From Streptomyces sp. SID13031 (GTDB lineage Bacteria > Actinomycetota > Actinomycetes > Propionibacteriales > Kribbellaceae), in NCBI RefSeq assembly GCF_010548305.1, contig NZ_JAAGLV010000010.1, positions 264,524 to 328,523 of the forward strand: a DNA stretch of 64,000 bases, read 5' to 3'. The translations under genes and the position numbers were made by a program. Under the pieces are notes generated by a model. The model had not been told where the DNA came from. It ran no database searches and saw only the letters and a list, made by a program, of their open reading frames with translations. Shown here in pieces: positions 1 to 9,790 of this stretch. Numbering within the stretch: position 1 is the stretch's first letter; each line of letters opens with the position of its first letter.

Positions 1-195
1 GAGTTCCTCACACCGAGCCCGCAGCTTCTCGAGATCCGCGACGGTGACGGTCGCGGTCGATCCGGGCACCGGGCGAGCGTAGTACGGCCATACCGTGGTC
101 GACCGAAACAACGTGAACGGCCCCACCTGCTGCCCGGTCGCCCCGGACAACGGCGCCGCATGCAGGTACTCGTCGACTCTCGAGAGATAGCTCAT
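1..195 (-). CDS. GNAT-type N-acetyltransferase, N-terminal part (gene runs off the window)
   Basis: The first 65 codons of a minus-strand gene are visible, starting at the ATG at 195 and remaining open to base 1. The peptide contains a GPFTLF...WPYYARP stretch. I associate this with the N-terminal segment that precedes the acetyltransferase core in a group of actinobacterial GNAT proteins. The acetyl-CoA-binding core itself lies outside the window, so the substrate and activity cannot be judged. The call rests on remembered family resemblance and is moderate. Confidence 0.55.
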   Translation of the reverse strand, partial: MSYLSRVDEYLHAAPLSGATGQQVGPFTLFRSTTVWPYYARPVPGSTATVTVADLEKLRARCEEL

Positions 196-240
196 CACCG
201 CGCAGTGAAGCAGCCTGCTTCACCGCGCGACAACTGATTA

Positions 241-621
241 TCAGTCGGCGATGATCTCGATCGAGTCGACGCGGTCGGGGTAGAAGGCGACGTGGTCGCG
301 GATGTCGGCGACGGAGTCGTACGGGTGCTCGTAGGTCCAGACGGCGTTCACGGTCTTCTCGCCGCCGGCCAGCACGCTGAAGTAGTTGGCGTCGCCCTTG
401 TAAGGGCAGTAGGTCTCGTTGTCGGTCCGCTGCAGTTGCGTCAGGTCGACGTCCCTGCGCGGGATGTACTGCGTGGCCGGGTAGTTGGCCTCCTGCAGCG
501 ACAGCGCGTCACGGCTGTCCGCGATCACCTGGCCGGCGACCTTGACGATCACCCGGTCGGGGTTCTTCTCGACCGTGATCGGGTGGTCGGGACCCGGAAT
601 CTTGACCGGCTTGTCAGACAT
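241..621 (-). CDS. DUF427 domain protein
   Basis: A 126-residue protein that is essentially a single DUF427 domain, a small all-beta fold common in actinobacteria and without an assigned biochemical role. The diagnostic stretch TYCPYKGDANYFSV lies near residues 63-76, and the N-terminal half carries the usual PDHPITVE strand. The ATG at 621 has a GGAG ribosome-binding site seven bases upstream, which fixes the start. It sits alone between a GNAT fragment and a metallophosphoesterase on the same strand, with gaps of about 45 and 70 bases, so no functional partner is implied. No signal peptide or membrane segment is visible. Family assignment is firm; function is unknown. Confidence 0.85.
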   Translation of the reverse strand: MSDKPVKIPGPDHPITVEKNPDRVIVKVAGQVIADSRDALSLQEANYPATQYIPRRDVDLTQLQRTDNETYCPYKGDANYFSVLAGGEKTVNAVWTYEHPYDSVADIRDHVAFYPDRVDSIEIIAD

Positions 622-689
622 GGCTCAGCTCCAAAGGGCGTGCGGCATCTACTTCAAGCGTCAACCGAGCGCGGCCGTGGGGCATTCCG

Positions 690-1481
690 TCAGATCGGCA
701 GCAGTTTGACGACCAGGCACGGCCCGCCGTCGAAGGTGCCGCCGTCGATACCGAGCGCCAGCCCGTCGGCGTACAGCAGCGGTCCGGTCAGGTACGCCGG
801 GTCGATGCCGAGCTGGTCGGCCACGATGCTGTGCCCGTGTACGATCCGGCGGCCGCCGAGCCGTTCGAGCAGTTCGGCCGCGATCACCGGGCCGGCCTCG
901 CCCCGGAACGCGTAGCGCGAAGTCATCCGGCGCCAGATCTCCCACCAGACGGTGATCTCGTCGGTGTGCAGCTCGGTCCGGACGATCGCGTTGATCTCGT
1001 CGATCGAGTCACCCCAGGCGAGGTACTCCTCGGTGTCGGAGTGCATCAGCAGGTGGTCGGCGTCCAGCCCGAGCAGCGGCCGGTCCAGCAGCCAGGCGAC
1101 GTCGTCGTCGGTGAGCAGCTCCTGGTCGCGGTCCTGCCCGCCGTTCAGCGCCCAGCTGCGCTCGAAGCTGCGCGAGGTGATCCCCTCGTGCGGCACGAAC
1201 GCGCCGCCGAACTTGCGCATCCCCAGCGCCAGGATCTCGTGGTTGCCGAGCAGCACCCGGACCTCGCCTCGCCCCGCCTCGGCCTGCGCCACCAGCTTTC
1301 GGACCAGTGCCAGTACGCCGACGCCGTCCGGCCCGCGGTCGAAGAAGTCGCCCAGGAACCACAGCCGGACGTCCTGGTCCGACCAGTTGCCCTCGGCGTC
1401 GATCAGCCCGGCTTGCTGGAGCGCCGCGGTGAGCTTGCCGGGGTGACCGTGGATGTCACTGACCGCATAGGTTGCGGTCAC
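690..1481 (-). CDS. Calcineurin-like metallophosphoesterase
   Basis: A 263-residue cytosolic phosphoesterase of the serine/threonine-phosphatase-like superfamily. The metal-binding motifs are in order: D-x-H (SDIHGH, Asp9/His11), GDFFDRG at 44-50, GNHE at 79-82 and a C-terminal HGHS near 215. A complete dinuclear centre is therefore likely, probably Mn or Fe/Zn. The substrate (phosphoprotein, nucleotide or other phosphoester) cannot be read from sequence. The start is GTG at 1481, seven bases after the stop of the upstream Nramp transporter, so the two probably form a transporter-phosphatase operon. A Mn-dependent phosphatase behind a Mn/Fe importer is a plausible pairing but is only inference. 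Confidence 0.85.
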   Translation of the reverse strand: MTATYAVSDIHGHPGKLTAALQQAGLIDAEGNWSDQDVRLWFLGDFFDRGPDGVGVLALVRKLVAQAEAGRGEVRVLLGNHEILALGMRKFGGAFVPHEGITSRSFERSWALNGGQDRDQELLTDDDVAWLLDRPLLGLDADHLLMHSDTEEYLAWGDSIDEINAIVRTELHTDEITVWWEIWRRMTSRYAFRGEAGPVIAAELLERLGGRRIVHGHSIVADQLGIDPAYLTGPLLYADGLALGIDGGTFDGGPCLVVKLLPI

Positions 1482-1488
1482 GCGCGAC

Positions 1489-2724
1489 TCACCCGCGCAG
1501 AGTGAGCACGATCAGTACGACATTGAGGGCCGTGACGGCGGTTGCTACCAGGCATGCCAGGAGAGTAGTCGGCAACCGGTTGACAAGGTCGCCCATGACG
1601 CGCCGGGAGGCTGTGAGTCTCACCAAAGGCCACAGCGCGCACGGGATCCCGAAGCTCAGCACGACCTGGGAGACGACCAGCGCGCGGCTCGGGTCGATCC
1701 CGATCGCCAGGATGACCAGCGCGGGCAGCAGCGTGACGAGGCGGCGGAACACGAGCGGGACGTGCCGCTTCCAGAACCCTTCGAGAATGACCGACCCGGC
1801 GTAGGTGCCGACCGAGGACGACGCGAAGCCTGACGCCAGCAGCGCGAGGGCGAACAACAACGCCGCCGTATGTCCGAGCCGATCGCCGATCGCGGCGTGG
1901 GCGGCGTCCAGCGAATCAGCGCCAGTGCCCTTCAGCGCGGCGGCGGCGAGCACGACCATCGCCAGGTTGACCGCGCCGGCCAGCGCCATTGCGACCGCGA
2001 CATCCATCCGGGTGGCGCGCAGTACCCGTTGCTTGCCCTTCGCGGAGCGGATCGACTTCCAGTGCCGGTCGGTGACGAGCGCGCCGTGCAGCCAGATCGC
2101 GTGCGGCATCACGGTCGCGCCGAGCATGCCGGCGGCCAGCACGATCGATTGGGTGCCGTCCAGCCGCGGTACCAGACCGCCGACCACGCCGGAGGCGGAC
2201 GGATCCGACTTGACCGTCGAGACCACGAACCCGACCAGGACGACGGCGAGCAGCCCGACGATCGCCGCCTCGAACGGCCGCTGACCGCGCTTCGACTGGT
2301 AGATCAGCAACCCGAACGAGACCGCGCCGGTGATCACGCCGCCGAGCAGCAGCGGGATCCCGAACAGCAGGTTCAGCGCGATCGCGCCGCCGACCACCTC
2401 GGCCAGGTCGGTCGCGACCGCCACCAGCTCGGCCTGCGCCCACAACCCGGTCGAGGTGGATCGCTTGAAGTGCGCCCGGCACAACTGCGGCAGCGTCAGC
2501 CCGGTCGCGATACTCGCCTTGGCCGCCAGATACTGCACCAGGACGGCCATCAGGTTCGCGCCGACGACCACCCAGCAGAGCAGATACCCGTACGTCGCGC
2601 CCGCGGCGATGTTCGTCGCGAAGTTGCCAGGATCCACGTACGCGACCGCCGCCACGAAGGCGGGACCGAGCAACAACAGACCCGAACTGTTCAGTTGTCG
2701 CCTGAGCGGAGCCGGTGCGTACAT
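1489..2724 (-). CDS. Nramp-family divalent metal ion transporter (MntH-like)
   Basis: A 411-residue polytopic membrane protein of the Nramp family, which imports Mn2+ or Fe2+ with protons. The signature DPGN occurs in the first helix (AYVDPGNFATN, about residues 28-38), and the helix-6 MPH motif appears as MPHAIWLHG. Both are the canonical metal-site residues. About eleven hydrophobic segments span the length, which matches the usual family size. The start ATG at 2724 follows an A/C-rich stretch with no strong ribosome site. The metallophosphoesterase gene begins seven bases after its stop. No Mur/MntR/IdeR box was recognised upstream, so the regulator is unknown. Mn versus Fe preference cannot be told. 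Confidence 0.92.
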   Translation of the reverse strand: MYAPAPLRRQLNSSGLLLLGPAFVAAVAYVDPGNFATNIAAGATYGYLLCWVVVGANLMAVLVQYLAAKASIATGLTLPQLCRAHFKRSTSTGLWAQAELVAVATDLAEVVGGAIALNLLFGIPLLLGGVITGAVSFGLLIYQSKRGQRPFEAAIVGLLAVVLVGFVVSTVKSDPSASGVVGGLVPRLDGTQSIVLAAGMLGATVMPHAIWLHGALVTDRHWKSIRSAKGKQRVLRATRMDVAVAMALAGAVNLAMVVLAAAALKGTGADSLDAAHAAIGDRLGHTAALLFALALLASGFASSSVGTYAGSVILEGFWKRHVPLVFRRLVTLLPALVILAIGIDPSRALVVSQVVLSFGIPCALWPLVRLTASRRVMGDLVNRLPTTLLACLVATAVTALNVVLIVLTLRG

Positions 2725-2802
2725 ACAGCGACCTTAGGGACCGGACCCCGTTCCGTCATCTGCGCAAGTGACCGAGAGTCGTCTCAATCTGAGACAGCCC
2801 CG

Positions 2803-3576
2803 TCAGGTACCGGTCTTGGCCGTGCCCAGCATCTTCTTGGCCTTGACGGCCGCCGCACCGAGCGCGCCGTCGACCTGGTCGCCTGAGTCGAAGCTCATCG
2901 TGAGCACGACGTCGCCGACCCCGACGAAGGCGAAGATGATCTCGACACCGTTCAGGGCGCCGCCGTTCGCAGTGAACCGGCCGCCGACCGGGTTGCTGCC
3001 CGCCGCCGGCACCGAGATCTCGCTCACCACCATCGTCGAGGCGCCGACGCCGGGGATGGTCAGCTTGGCCGACTTGCAAGACTTGATCGCCGCCTTGGTG
3101 CGGGTGAGCAGGGCGGTGGCGGCGGCTGGCGAGCCCATCGCGTCGAGCTCCTCGTCGAAGAACGGGCCTTGCTGGCCGCCGGTGAATGAGCGGTTCGCGA
3201 CGGCCTTCACACCGGGCGGAGTCTTGGCGTTGAAGAGCAGCACCAGCTCCTTGCAGCGGGCATCGCTCGACGACAGCTTGGAGTCGTCCGGGTCGATGGA
3301 GGGGTCGACCGAGAAACCGGACGGGATATCGGCCGGCACCAGCAGCGCCTTGGTCAGCTCGGCCTTGGTCCGTGCGGTGGCCGCCGGCGGGGCCGACTGA
3401 GTGACTGACGGCGTCGACGGCGCCGGGGTGCTGCTCGGCGGCGGAGTCGAGGAAGTACTCGTGGGCGGCGAGGCGCCGGACTTGCCGGAGTCCTGGTCCG
3501 GGTCGAAGCAGGAGGTGGCCGCCAGTGCGAGCACGGCGGCGATGGTGAGAGAAACGAGAGAACGCTTGGTCGCCAT
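2803..3576 (-). CDS. Secreted lipoprotein of unknown function
   Basis: A 257-residue lipoprotein. The ATG at 3576 opens a classic signal: positively charged MATKR, a hydrophobic run, then the lipobox LAATSC ending near residue 23. After the cysteine comes a Ser/Thr/Pro-rich linker (about 40 residues) and then a globular domain with two further cysteines. It is probably anchored on the outer face of the membrane. I do not recognise a catalytic motif. The overall layout resembles the sensor/extracellular domain lipoproteins of mycobacteria and relatives, but that is a weak resemblance. It lies on the same strand as the SIMPL protein upstream, with 58 bases between them. Confidence 0.8.
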   Translation of the reverse strand: MATKRSLVSLTIAAVLALAATSCFDPDQDSGKSGASPPTSTSSTPPPSSTPAPSTPSVTQSAPPAATARTKAELTKALLVPADIPSGFSVDPSIDPDDSKLSSSDARCKELVLLFNAKTPPGVKAVANRSFTGGQQGPFFDEELDAMGSPAAATALLTRTKAAIKSCKSAKLTIPGVGASTMVVSEISVPAAGSNPVGGRFTANGGALNGVEIIFAFVGVGDVVLTMSFDSGDQVDGALGAAAVKAKKMLGTAKTGT

Positions 3577-3634
3577 GGCGCAACCTAACGCGAAAGTGAT
3601 CCGGTCCTCTGACCCTTCGCCACCCGCCGAAAGG

Positions 3635-4255
3635 TCAGGCCCAGGACCACTGGATCTCGAGGGAGAGCTCGATGCTCTGTTCCCCCGGAGTAACCGATAG
3701 CTCCGAGCTGTACGCGTCGGAGGACTTGCCCGCCGCGGACTGCAGCTGGAACGGCGCGTGGTTGTGGCTCTCGGCGACGGCGGCGATGGAGCCGAGCGAC
3801 TGCCCCGCCAGCTCGGCCAGCTGGGCGGCCTTCTCCCGGGCCTGAGCGAAGGCGAGCTGGCGTGCCTGGTCCAGCAGCGGCTTCTTGTCCGCGACGTCGA
3901 ACTGGAGCTGTTCCAGTCCGAGATTGTTGCCCGCGGCATCTACTGCGGCGTTCAGCAACCGGCCGAAACCGGTCAGGTCCCTGGTCGTCACGGTCAGCGA
4001 GTGAGAGGCGCGGTAGCCCGCGACGGTCATCCCGTCCTTGTACTGCGGGTAGACGTTGACCGAGCTGGTCGCGATGTCCTTCGCCTCGACGCCCTGCGCA
4101 CTCAACGCGGAGTGAACAGCATCCGTCTTCTCGGCTACTTGTGCGACAGCGGCGGCCACATCGGCCGCATCATGACCGACACTCAAAGTCAGCCGCAGTA
4201 GGTCCGCCGGTGCAGTTGTCTGCCCGGTACCGGTCACCGTGATCCCAGAGTCCAT
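3635..4255 (-). CDS. SIMPL domain protein (DUF541)
   Basis: A 206-residue protein with a SIMPL domain, a family named after a mouse signalling molecule and found in many bacteria. Bacterial members such as BP26/YggE are linked to envelope or oxidative stress, with no enzymatic activity established. Typical features are the N-terminal ITVTGTGQ strand, the repeated beta-alpha layout, and the FAQAREKAAQLAELAGQSLG stretch near residues 140-160. No signal peptide is evident from the ATG at 4255, unlike many family members. The same frame stays open further upstream, but the family match begins exactly here. It faces the secreted protein gene at 4283 with only 27 bases between the starts, so a shared divergent promoter is likely. 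Confidence 0.82.
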   Translation of the reverse strand: MDSGITVTGTGQTTAPADLLRLTLSVGHDAADVAAAVAQVAEKTDAVHSALSAQGVEAKDIATSSVNVYPQYKDGMTVAGYRASHSLTVTTRDLTGFGRLLNAAVDAAGNNLGLEQLQFDVADKKPLLDQARQLAFAQAREKAAQLAELAGQSLGSIAAVAESHNHAPFQLQSAAGKSSDAYSSELSVTPGEQSIELSLEIQWSWA

Positions 4256-4282
4256 AGGGCTCAGTCTGACAGGAGAGTGGCA

Positions 4283-5224
4283 ATGCGTAGGAAGACTTTG
4301 CTGGCGAGCGTCTTGGCCGGAGTGCTGGTGGCCGGCCTGTCCGTGGTCGGAGCCGACGCCGCGGGCCGCGACGACAAGGTGGCCCGCGCGTTCGAGGCGA
4401 CCACCCGGAGTACGGCGTGGGCGCAGGTTGCCCGGATCCCGTTGAAGTTCCCGACGTACCACCCGCAGGGGTTCGCGTTGGTGGGGGACCTGATCTACCT
4501 GTCCAGCGTGGAGGTACTCGAGGCGCCGGTGCCCTACCCGGTGCCGGTGGACGGGTACGACCGCACGCCGGGCAAGGGGATCGGGCATGTGTTCGTGCTG
4601 GACCGTCAGGGCCGTCTGCTGAAGGACATCCGGGTGGGGGAGGGGACGGCGTACCACCCGGGCGGGATCGACTACGACGGGGAGAACGTGTGGGTGCCGA
4701 CTGCGGAGTACCGGCCGAACTCGCGGGCGGTCGTCTACAAGATCAACCCTCGGAACTACCGCGTCACCGAGCAGTTCCGGGTGCGGGACCACGTGGGCGG
4801 CGTGGTGCGGGACCGGCGTACCGGACTGGTGCACGGGGTGAGCTGGGGGTCGCGGACGCTGTACGAGTGGACCGCCTCTGGCAAGCAGTTGGCGGTTGAG
4901 CCCAACCAGAGCCACCTGCTGGACTACCAGGACTGCGACTACGTCAGCCGTAGCAAGCAGCTGTGTGGTGGCGTCACCGGCCTCAAGACGGCGACAGGTG
5001 GCAGCTTCGAGCTCGGTGGGCTCGCACTGCTCGACCTGAACGACGACAACCGGATCCTGCACGAGATTCCCTTCCCGGCGTACTCCGCGGCCGGCCACTC
5101 GGTCACCCGGAACCCTGTCGCGCTGGAGGTCGACGGCAAGAAGCTGCGCCTCTTCACCGCTCCCGACGACGGCGAAGGCGCCACCGGTACCGAGCTACTG
5201 GTCTACGAGTCGCCGATCAGCTAA
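4283..5224 (+). CDS. Secreted DUF6454-like beta-propeller protein
   Basis: A 313-residue exported protein. The ATG at 4283 has AGGAG seven bases upstream; a GTG six bases earlier is too close to that site to be used. Residues 1-28 form a Sec signal (MRRKT, hydrophobic core, cleavage near VGADAAG). The mature part is rich in short beta strands with repeated G-x-D turns (HPQGFALVG, HPGGIDYDG, FELGGLALLDL), suggesting a six- or seven-bladed propeller. The closest remembered family is DUF6454. Two cysteines near residues 212 and 223 could form a disulfide. No enzymatic function is known. It is divergent from the SIMPL gene and converges on the Mrr-type gene, five bases separating the stops. Confidence 0.75.
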   Translation: MRRKTLLASVLAGVLVAGLSVVGADAAGRDDKVARAFEATTRSTAWAQVARIPLKFPTYHPQGFALVGDLIYLSSVEVLEAPVPYPVPVDGYDRTPGKGIGHVFVLDRQGRLLKDIRVGEGTAYHPGGIDYDGENVWVPTAEYRPNSRAVVYKINPRNYRVTEQFRVRDHVGGVVRDRRTGLVHGVSWGSRTLYEWTASGKQLAVEPNQSHLLDYQDCDYVSRSKQLCGGVTGLKTATGGSFELGGLALLDLNDDNRILHEIPFPAYSAAGHSVTRNPVALEVDGKKLRLFTAPDDGEGATGTELLVYESPIS

Positions 5225-5229
5225 GCGCC

Positions 5230-6702
5230 TCACGATGCACTGGCGCGCGGGACGATCCGGGCAGGGATGTCGTGCTGGTGGCACAGGGCGAGCAGCCCGG
5301 TGCCGTCGATCAGCTGGAGCGGCTTGCCGTTGGCGAACTGGTAGCTGGACGGGCCGAAGCCACTGGTGGTGATCAGGATGCCCTTGGTGGCTCCGGCGTC
5401 GAGCACTGTGCCGAAGAGGTCGCGGACGGCCGACGGCGGCACGGTACGCGTGTAGAGCTTGGCCTGTACGACGAACTTGCCACCGGTGATCGGCCTGGGG
5501 TCGTAGGCGACGCAATCGATGCCACCGTCATTGCCACTGCGGAACAGTCGCGTCTCCAGGCCCATCCGGGTCAGCAGGTTGTGCACCAGGTGCTCGAACT
5601 CGTCCGGGGTGAGCTCCAGCAGGTTGGGCCGGCTGTCGATCTCGCTGAGGATGTCGGCCGGCTCGATGGTGCGCGGGTCGGCCAGGTCGAAGTCCAGCAC
5701 CGGCTCGACGGGCTGGAGCTCCTCCGGGTGCCGGGAGACCTCCGCGGCGAAGTAGTGGCGGACACAGGCGACCGGGTCCAGTTGGTCGAGTACCAGCGCT
5801 TTGAACTGCTCGCGGGTGGCCCTGAGGGTGATGAGGCACGGGCGGACGGTCCTGCCGGTGGCCAGATCGACCGACTCCACCATGCCGTTGAACACGACGG
5901 TCTCGACCACGTCGTACCGGTCGTTGCCGAAGACCAGATGCAAGGCCCGCAGCGCCAGCTGGGCCACTAGCTGCTGATAGAGCAGCCGCAGCTCCTGGTC
6001 GGGCCGGGGGACGGGCACCACGGCGTCCCGCTCCTTGTCGTACCTGTACGCCGCTTCGGCCGGTACGACGCTCAGGTCGGGTAGATCCCACTCGACCGCG
6101 AGCAACGTCGACTCCGGGACGTAGCCGACCCGGCGACGGCGGGGGAAGTGCTGCGGCTCGGGGATCCGGTCGAGCGCCTTCTGGAAGTACCGGCTGACGG
6201 CACGGCGCTCCCGGCTCTCCACGGCTCGCTGGTACTCGTCGATTCGCTGGTGCTGCTCGGCGAGTGCGTCATCGAGCCGCCGCTGCTGCTCCGCCTGGTC
6301 CCTGGTGGCCCGGGCGACCCGCTCTCGCCGGGTCTCCTCACTGACCCGGTGTCGCTCGATCGCCTCGGCAAAGCGGTCCTCGGCCTCGGCCAGGCGCCGC
6401 GCATACCGCCGCTGTCCACCGAACCAGCGGACCACCGGTCCAGGACGGCTGGGCAGGAACGCTGCCCACACCGGCCCCGGCCGCGGCTCCAGATCCGTTG
6501 CATGCCCCACCGGCGGCGCCCGCCGGGGCGCCCGCTTCAACGACTGCAGCTCAGTCCCACGAATCTCCCCGGCCAGCGCAGCACCAAGCACCCCTTGCAG
6601 TTCGCGGACGCGCTCATGCACCGCAGCGGTCCTCTGCGCCGCCTCCGCGCTGCGGCCAGGCGGACGCTCACTGCGGGCCTGCCGTTCGCTCGACCAGCCC
6701 AT
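5230..6702 (-). CDS. Mrr-type restriction endonuclease domain protein with coiled coil
   Basis: A 490-residue protein with a C-terminal Mrr_cat nuclease domain (about residues 365-480). Its PD-(D/E)xK signature is visible as GGIDC followed 15 residues later by QAK, with a preceding FEHLVHNLL helix. Mrr proteins cleave DNA, often modified DNA. The N-terminal half is charged and helical, with strong coiled-coil character around residues 1-50 and 105-170, followed by a domain I cannot name. No methyltransferase or specificity gene is adjacent, which suits a type IV (modification-dependent) or DNA-repair role rather than a classical restriction-modification system. Such solitary proteins are common in actinobacteria. 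The nuclease call is good; the biological role is inferred. Confidence 0.82.
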   Translation of the reverse strand: MGWSSERQARSERPPGRSAEAAQRTAAVHERVRELQGVLGAALAGEIRGTELQSLKRAPRRAPPVGHATDLEPRPGPVWAAFLPSRPGPVVRWFGGQRRYARRLAEAEDRFAEAIERHRVSEETRRERVARATRDQAEQQRRLDDALAEQHQRIDEYQRAVESRERRAVSRYFQKALDRIPEPQHFPRRRRVGYVPESTLLAVEWDLPDLSVVPAEAAYRYDKERDAVVPVPRPDQELRLLYQQLVAQLALRALHLVFGNDRYDVVETVVFNGMVESVDLATGRTVRPCLITLRATREQFKALVLDQLDPVACVRHYFAAEVSRHPEELQPVEPVLDFDLADPRTIEPADILSEIDSRPNLLELTPDEFEHLVHNLLTRMGLETRLFRSGNDGGIDCVAYDPRPITGGKFVVQAKLYTRTVPPSAVRDLFGTVLDAGATKGILITTSGFGPSSYQFANGKPLQLIDGTGLLALCHQHDIPARIVPRASAS

Positions 6703-7067
6703 GCCTCACACCTCTCCCAACCAGCGTAGCCATCCCACCACGCTCAGCAACCACCTCACACACAGAGTTATCCCCGACATTGCTTGCCGTCCACATCCAG
6801 TTTCCCCGAACCCGAACACCTGTTCGCCTGTACTGCGCCCACGCAACCTCCTCCGTCGCGCGCTCCCACCCCGCCCCAAGTCGCGGCTCCTCCGTCGCCG
6901 CTCAGCAAAACCCCAAGCAGGCGGGCCGAATGCCAGGTGACTCTCGTCCGGTCGCCGGGCGGGGCAGGATCGCCAATTGACCCCGGTGCGCCGACAGGAG
7001 TGAGGCGGGATCGCCAGCCGAGCTGGCCAATGGTGCTGAATCGACCGCCGGGGCAGGCCCGTTCTGT
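6703..7067. other. Intergenic stretch without a recognisable gene
   Basis: About 365 bases between two minus-strand genes. Short open frames exist in several phases, but none has a plausible start with ribosome site or a recognisable protein pattern. The first 80 bases should hold the promoter of the Mrr-type gene. I see no tRNA, terminator hairpin or repeat. A single TTATCCCC at 6768-6775 resembles half a DnaA box, but there is no cluster. Confidence 0.5.
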
Positions 7068-7412
7068 TCAACCCTTGCAGGCGAGCTGGGCGGTCTCAAG
7101 CAACCTGGTTGCCCAGTCCACGCTCTTGCTCGCATCTGCCGCGCAGATCGACTCTGCCTGGTACTGCGACTTCGCCTTGAGCCTGAGCAGGCGTGAGAAC
7201 GTGCTGCTGACCTCTCGGCCGACCGGACCGGCCGATTTCAACTCGGCGACTGCCTCGGCGTGGTTGTCCGCCTTGCGGGTCCTGCCGGTCAGGGTCAGGC
7301 AGATCGCGTCCTTCGAGTTGATGCCCGAGGTGACCGCGTTCGACGCCGCTGCGTTGAACAGTTCCAGGTCGTTGGTGAGTTCAGCGGCTCGGGCTTCGTC
7401 CAGGGCCGGCAT
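7068..7412 (-). CDS. HEPN domain protein (putative toxin RNase of a HEPN/MNT pair)
   Basis: A 114-residue all-helical protein. Residues 44-51 read GRTRKADNH, giving Arg46-x4-His51, the R-x4-6-H catalytic signature of HEPN ribonucleases. The flanking pattern (an SG.NSKDAICL helix before it, DNHAEAVAELK after it) matches small HEPN proteins encoded beside nucleotidyltransferases. Its ATG overlaps the stop of the upstream nucleotidyltransferase gene (TGATG), so translation is probably coupled. Known type VII HEPN toxins carry R-x4-H-x-Y, with the Tyr AMPylated by the antitoxin; here the residue two after His is Glu53, a notable difference. It could be a toxin or a partner protein in another process; toxicity is not shown by sequence. 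Confidence 0.72.
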   Translation of the reverse strand: MPALDEARAAELTNDLELFNAAASNAVTSGINSKDAICLTLTGRTRKADNHAEAVAELKSAGPVGREVSSTFSRLLRLKAKSQYQAESICAADASKSVDWATRLLETAQLACKG

Positions 7413-8041
7413 CAAACTGTCTTTCGGTTGAGGGTTTGGTGGGGTGGAGTGCCGGCGACGGGGACGGCGTCGCGGCGGAGTTCGGTGATGATGCGCTCGC
7501 GGCGGCGGATGAGCCGCTGGAGTTCGGTGCTGCTGTACTCGACGATCTCGCAAGGGTTGCCGGACCAGCGGGTGGCGTGGTCGGCGAGGGTTTCGAGCTG
7601 CGCCAGCCAGCGCGGGTCCGAGTCGGAGACCTCGTCCGGGCGCACCACCAGGACGTCGATGTCGCTGTCCGGTCCGCCTTGTCCTCGGGAGGTGGAGCCG
7701 AACAGCCAGACGGCGGCAGCGGGCACCTCCCAGGTCTCCGCCTCGGCCCGGAGGCGACTGATGAAGCGGTCCCGGAGGTTCGCCAGTTCACCGATCGCAG
7801 CTGCGGCGACGTGCTCCCGGTTCAAGGTGTACAGCTTCGCGCGACCGGCCGGCTCCGCGGCGACGAGGCCGTTGCGGACCAGTTCGTCGAGGACCCGCTG
7901 GACTCCGCTCGTGCTCGCGGGCGGGTCAAGCAGGCCGGCGACGGCGCGGCCGGTCAGTGCTTGTTCGGTCCTGGCCAGCACGCTCAGTACCCGGCCGTGA
8001 AGCCCGGGAAGGGCAGCGGAGATCGGTTCCGAGAAGTCCAT
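7412..8041 (-). CDS. Winged-helix/minimal nucleotidyltransferase fusion protein (putative MNT antitoxin)
   Basis: A 209-residue protein with two parts. Residues 10-80 form a winged helix (HGRVLSVL..., GVQRVLDELVRNGLV, wing AKLYTLN). Residues 95-200 form a minimal nucleotidyltransferase with the intact G-S-x10-D-x-D motif (Gly115, Ser116, Asp127, Asp129). MNT proteins of HEPN/MNT modules neutralise the HEPN toxin by AMPylation. The fused winged helix suggests the same protein represses its own operon. A perfect AGGAGGT lies seven bases upstream of the ATG at 8041, and palindromic GGTCAT/ATGACC sites lie directly beyond it. The downstream HEPN gene starts within its stop codon. Domain calls are strong; the antitoxin role is inference from context. 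Confidence 0.82.
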   Translation of the reverse strand: MDFSEPISAALPGLHGRVLSVLARTEQALTGRAVAGLLDPPASTSGVQRVLDELVRNGLVAAEPAGRAKLYTLNREHVAAAAIGELANLRDRFISRLRAEAETWEVPAAAVWLFGSTSRGQGGPDSDIDVLVVRPDEVSDSDPRWLAQLETLADHATRWSGNPCEIVEYSSTELQRLIRRRERIITELRRDAVPVAGTPPHQTLNRKTV

Positions 8042-8058
8042 AGCCGTTCACCTCCTAT

Positions 8059-8116
8059 ATGACCACTATAACGGTCATGTGCCCACTTAGTCGGTCATAT
8101 GGCCGATTAAGTGGGC
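8059..8116. promoter_or_regulatory. Palindromic operator region of the HEPN/MNT operon
   Basis: Two inverted repeats lie back to back. The first pairs ATGACC (8059-8064) with GGTCAT (8073-8078) around TATA. The second is a 36-bp near-perfect palindrome at 8081-8116 with 16 of 18 pairs matching, centred on CAT/ATG and containing another GGTCAT. A TATAGT on the minus strand (8065-8070) could be the -10 of the operon, so bound protein would block transcription. The winged-helix protein encoded next door is the obvious candidate binder. Confidence 0.55.
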
Positions 8117-8167
8117 GATCGTCCGTGTCGTCTTGTCGGGGGCGGGGTGGCGGGTGACGATGGCGGG

Positions 8168-9790
<1,623 letters not shown>

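Noticed and set aside
3635..5098. A longer version of the SIMPL protein starting upstream
   Set aside because: The extra 280 residues would be antisense to the secreted protein gene and have shadow-like Arg/His/Pro composition; the family alignment begins at the ATG at 4255.
6768..6776. A TTATCCCC sequence resembling a DnaA box
   Set aside because: A single imperfect box without clustering, AT-rich unwinding region or dnaA/dnaN neighbours is not an origin.
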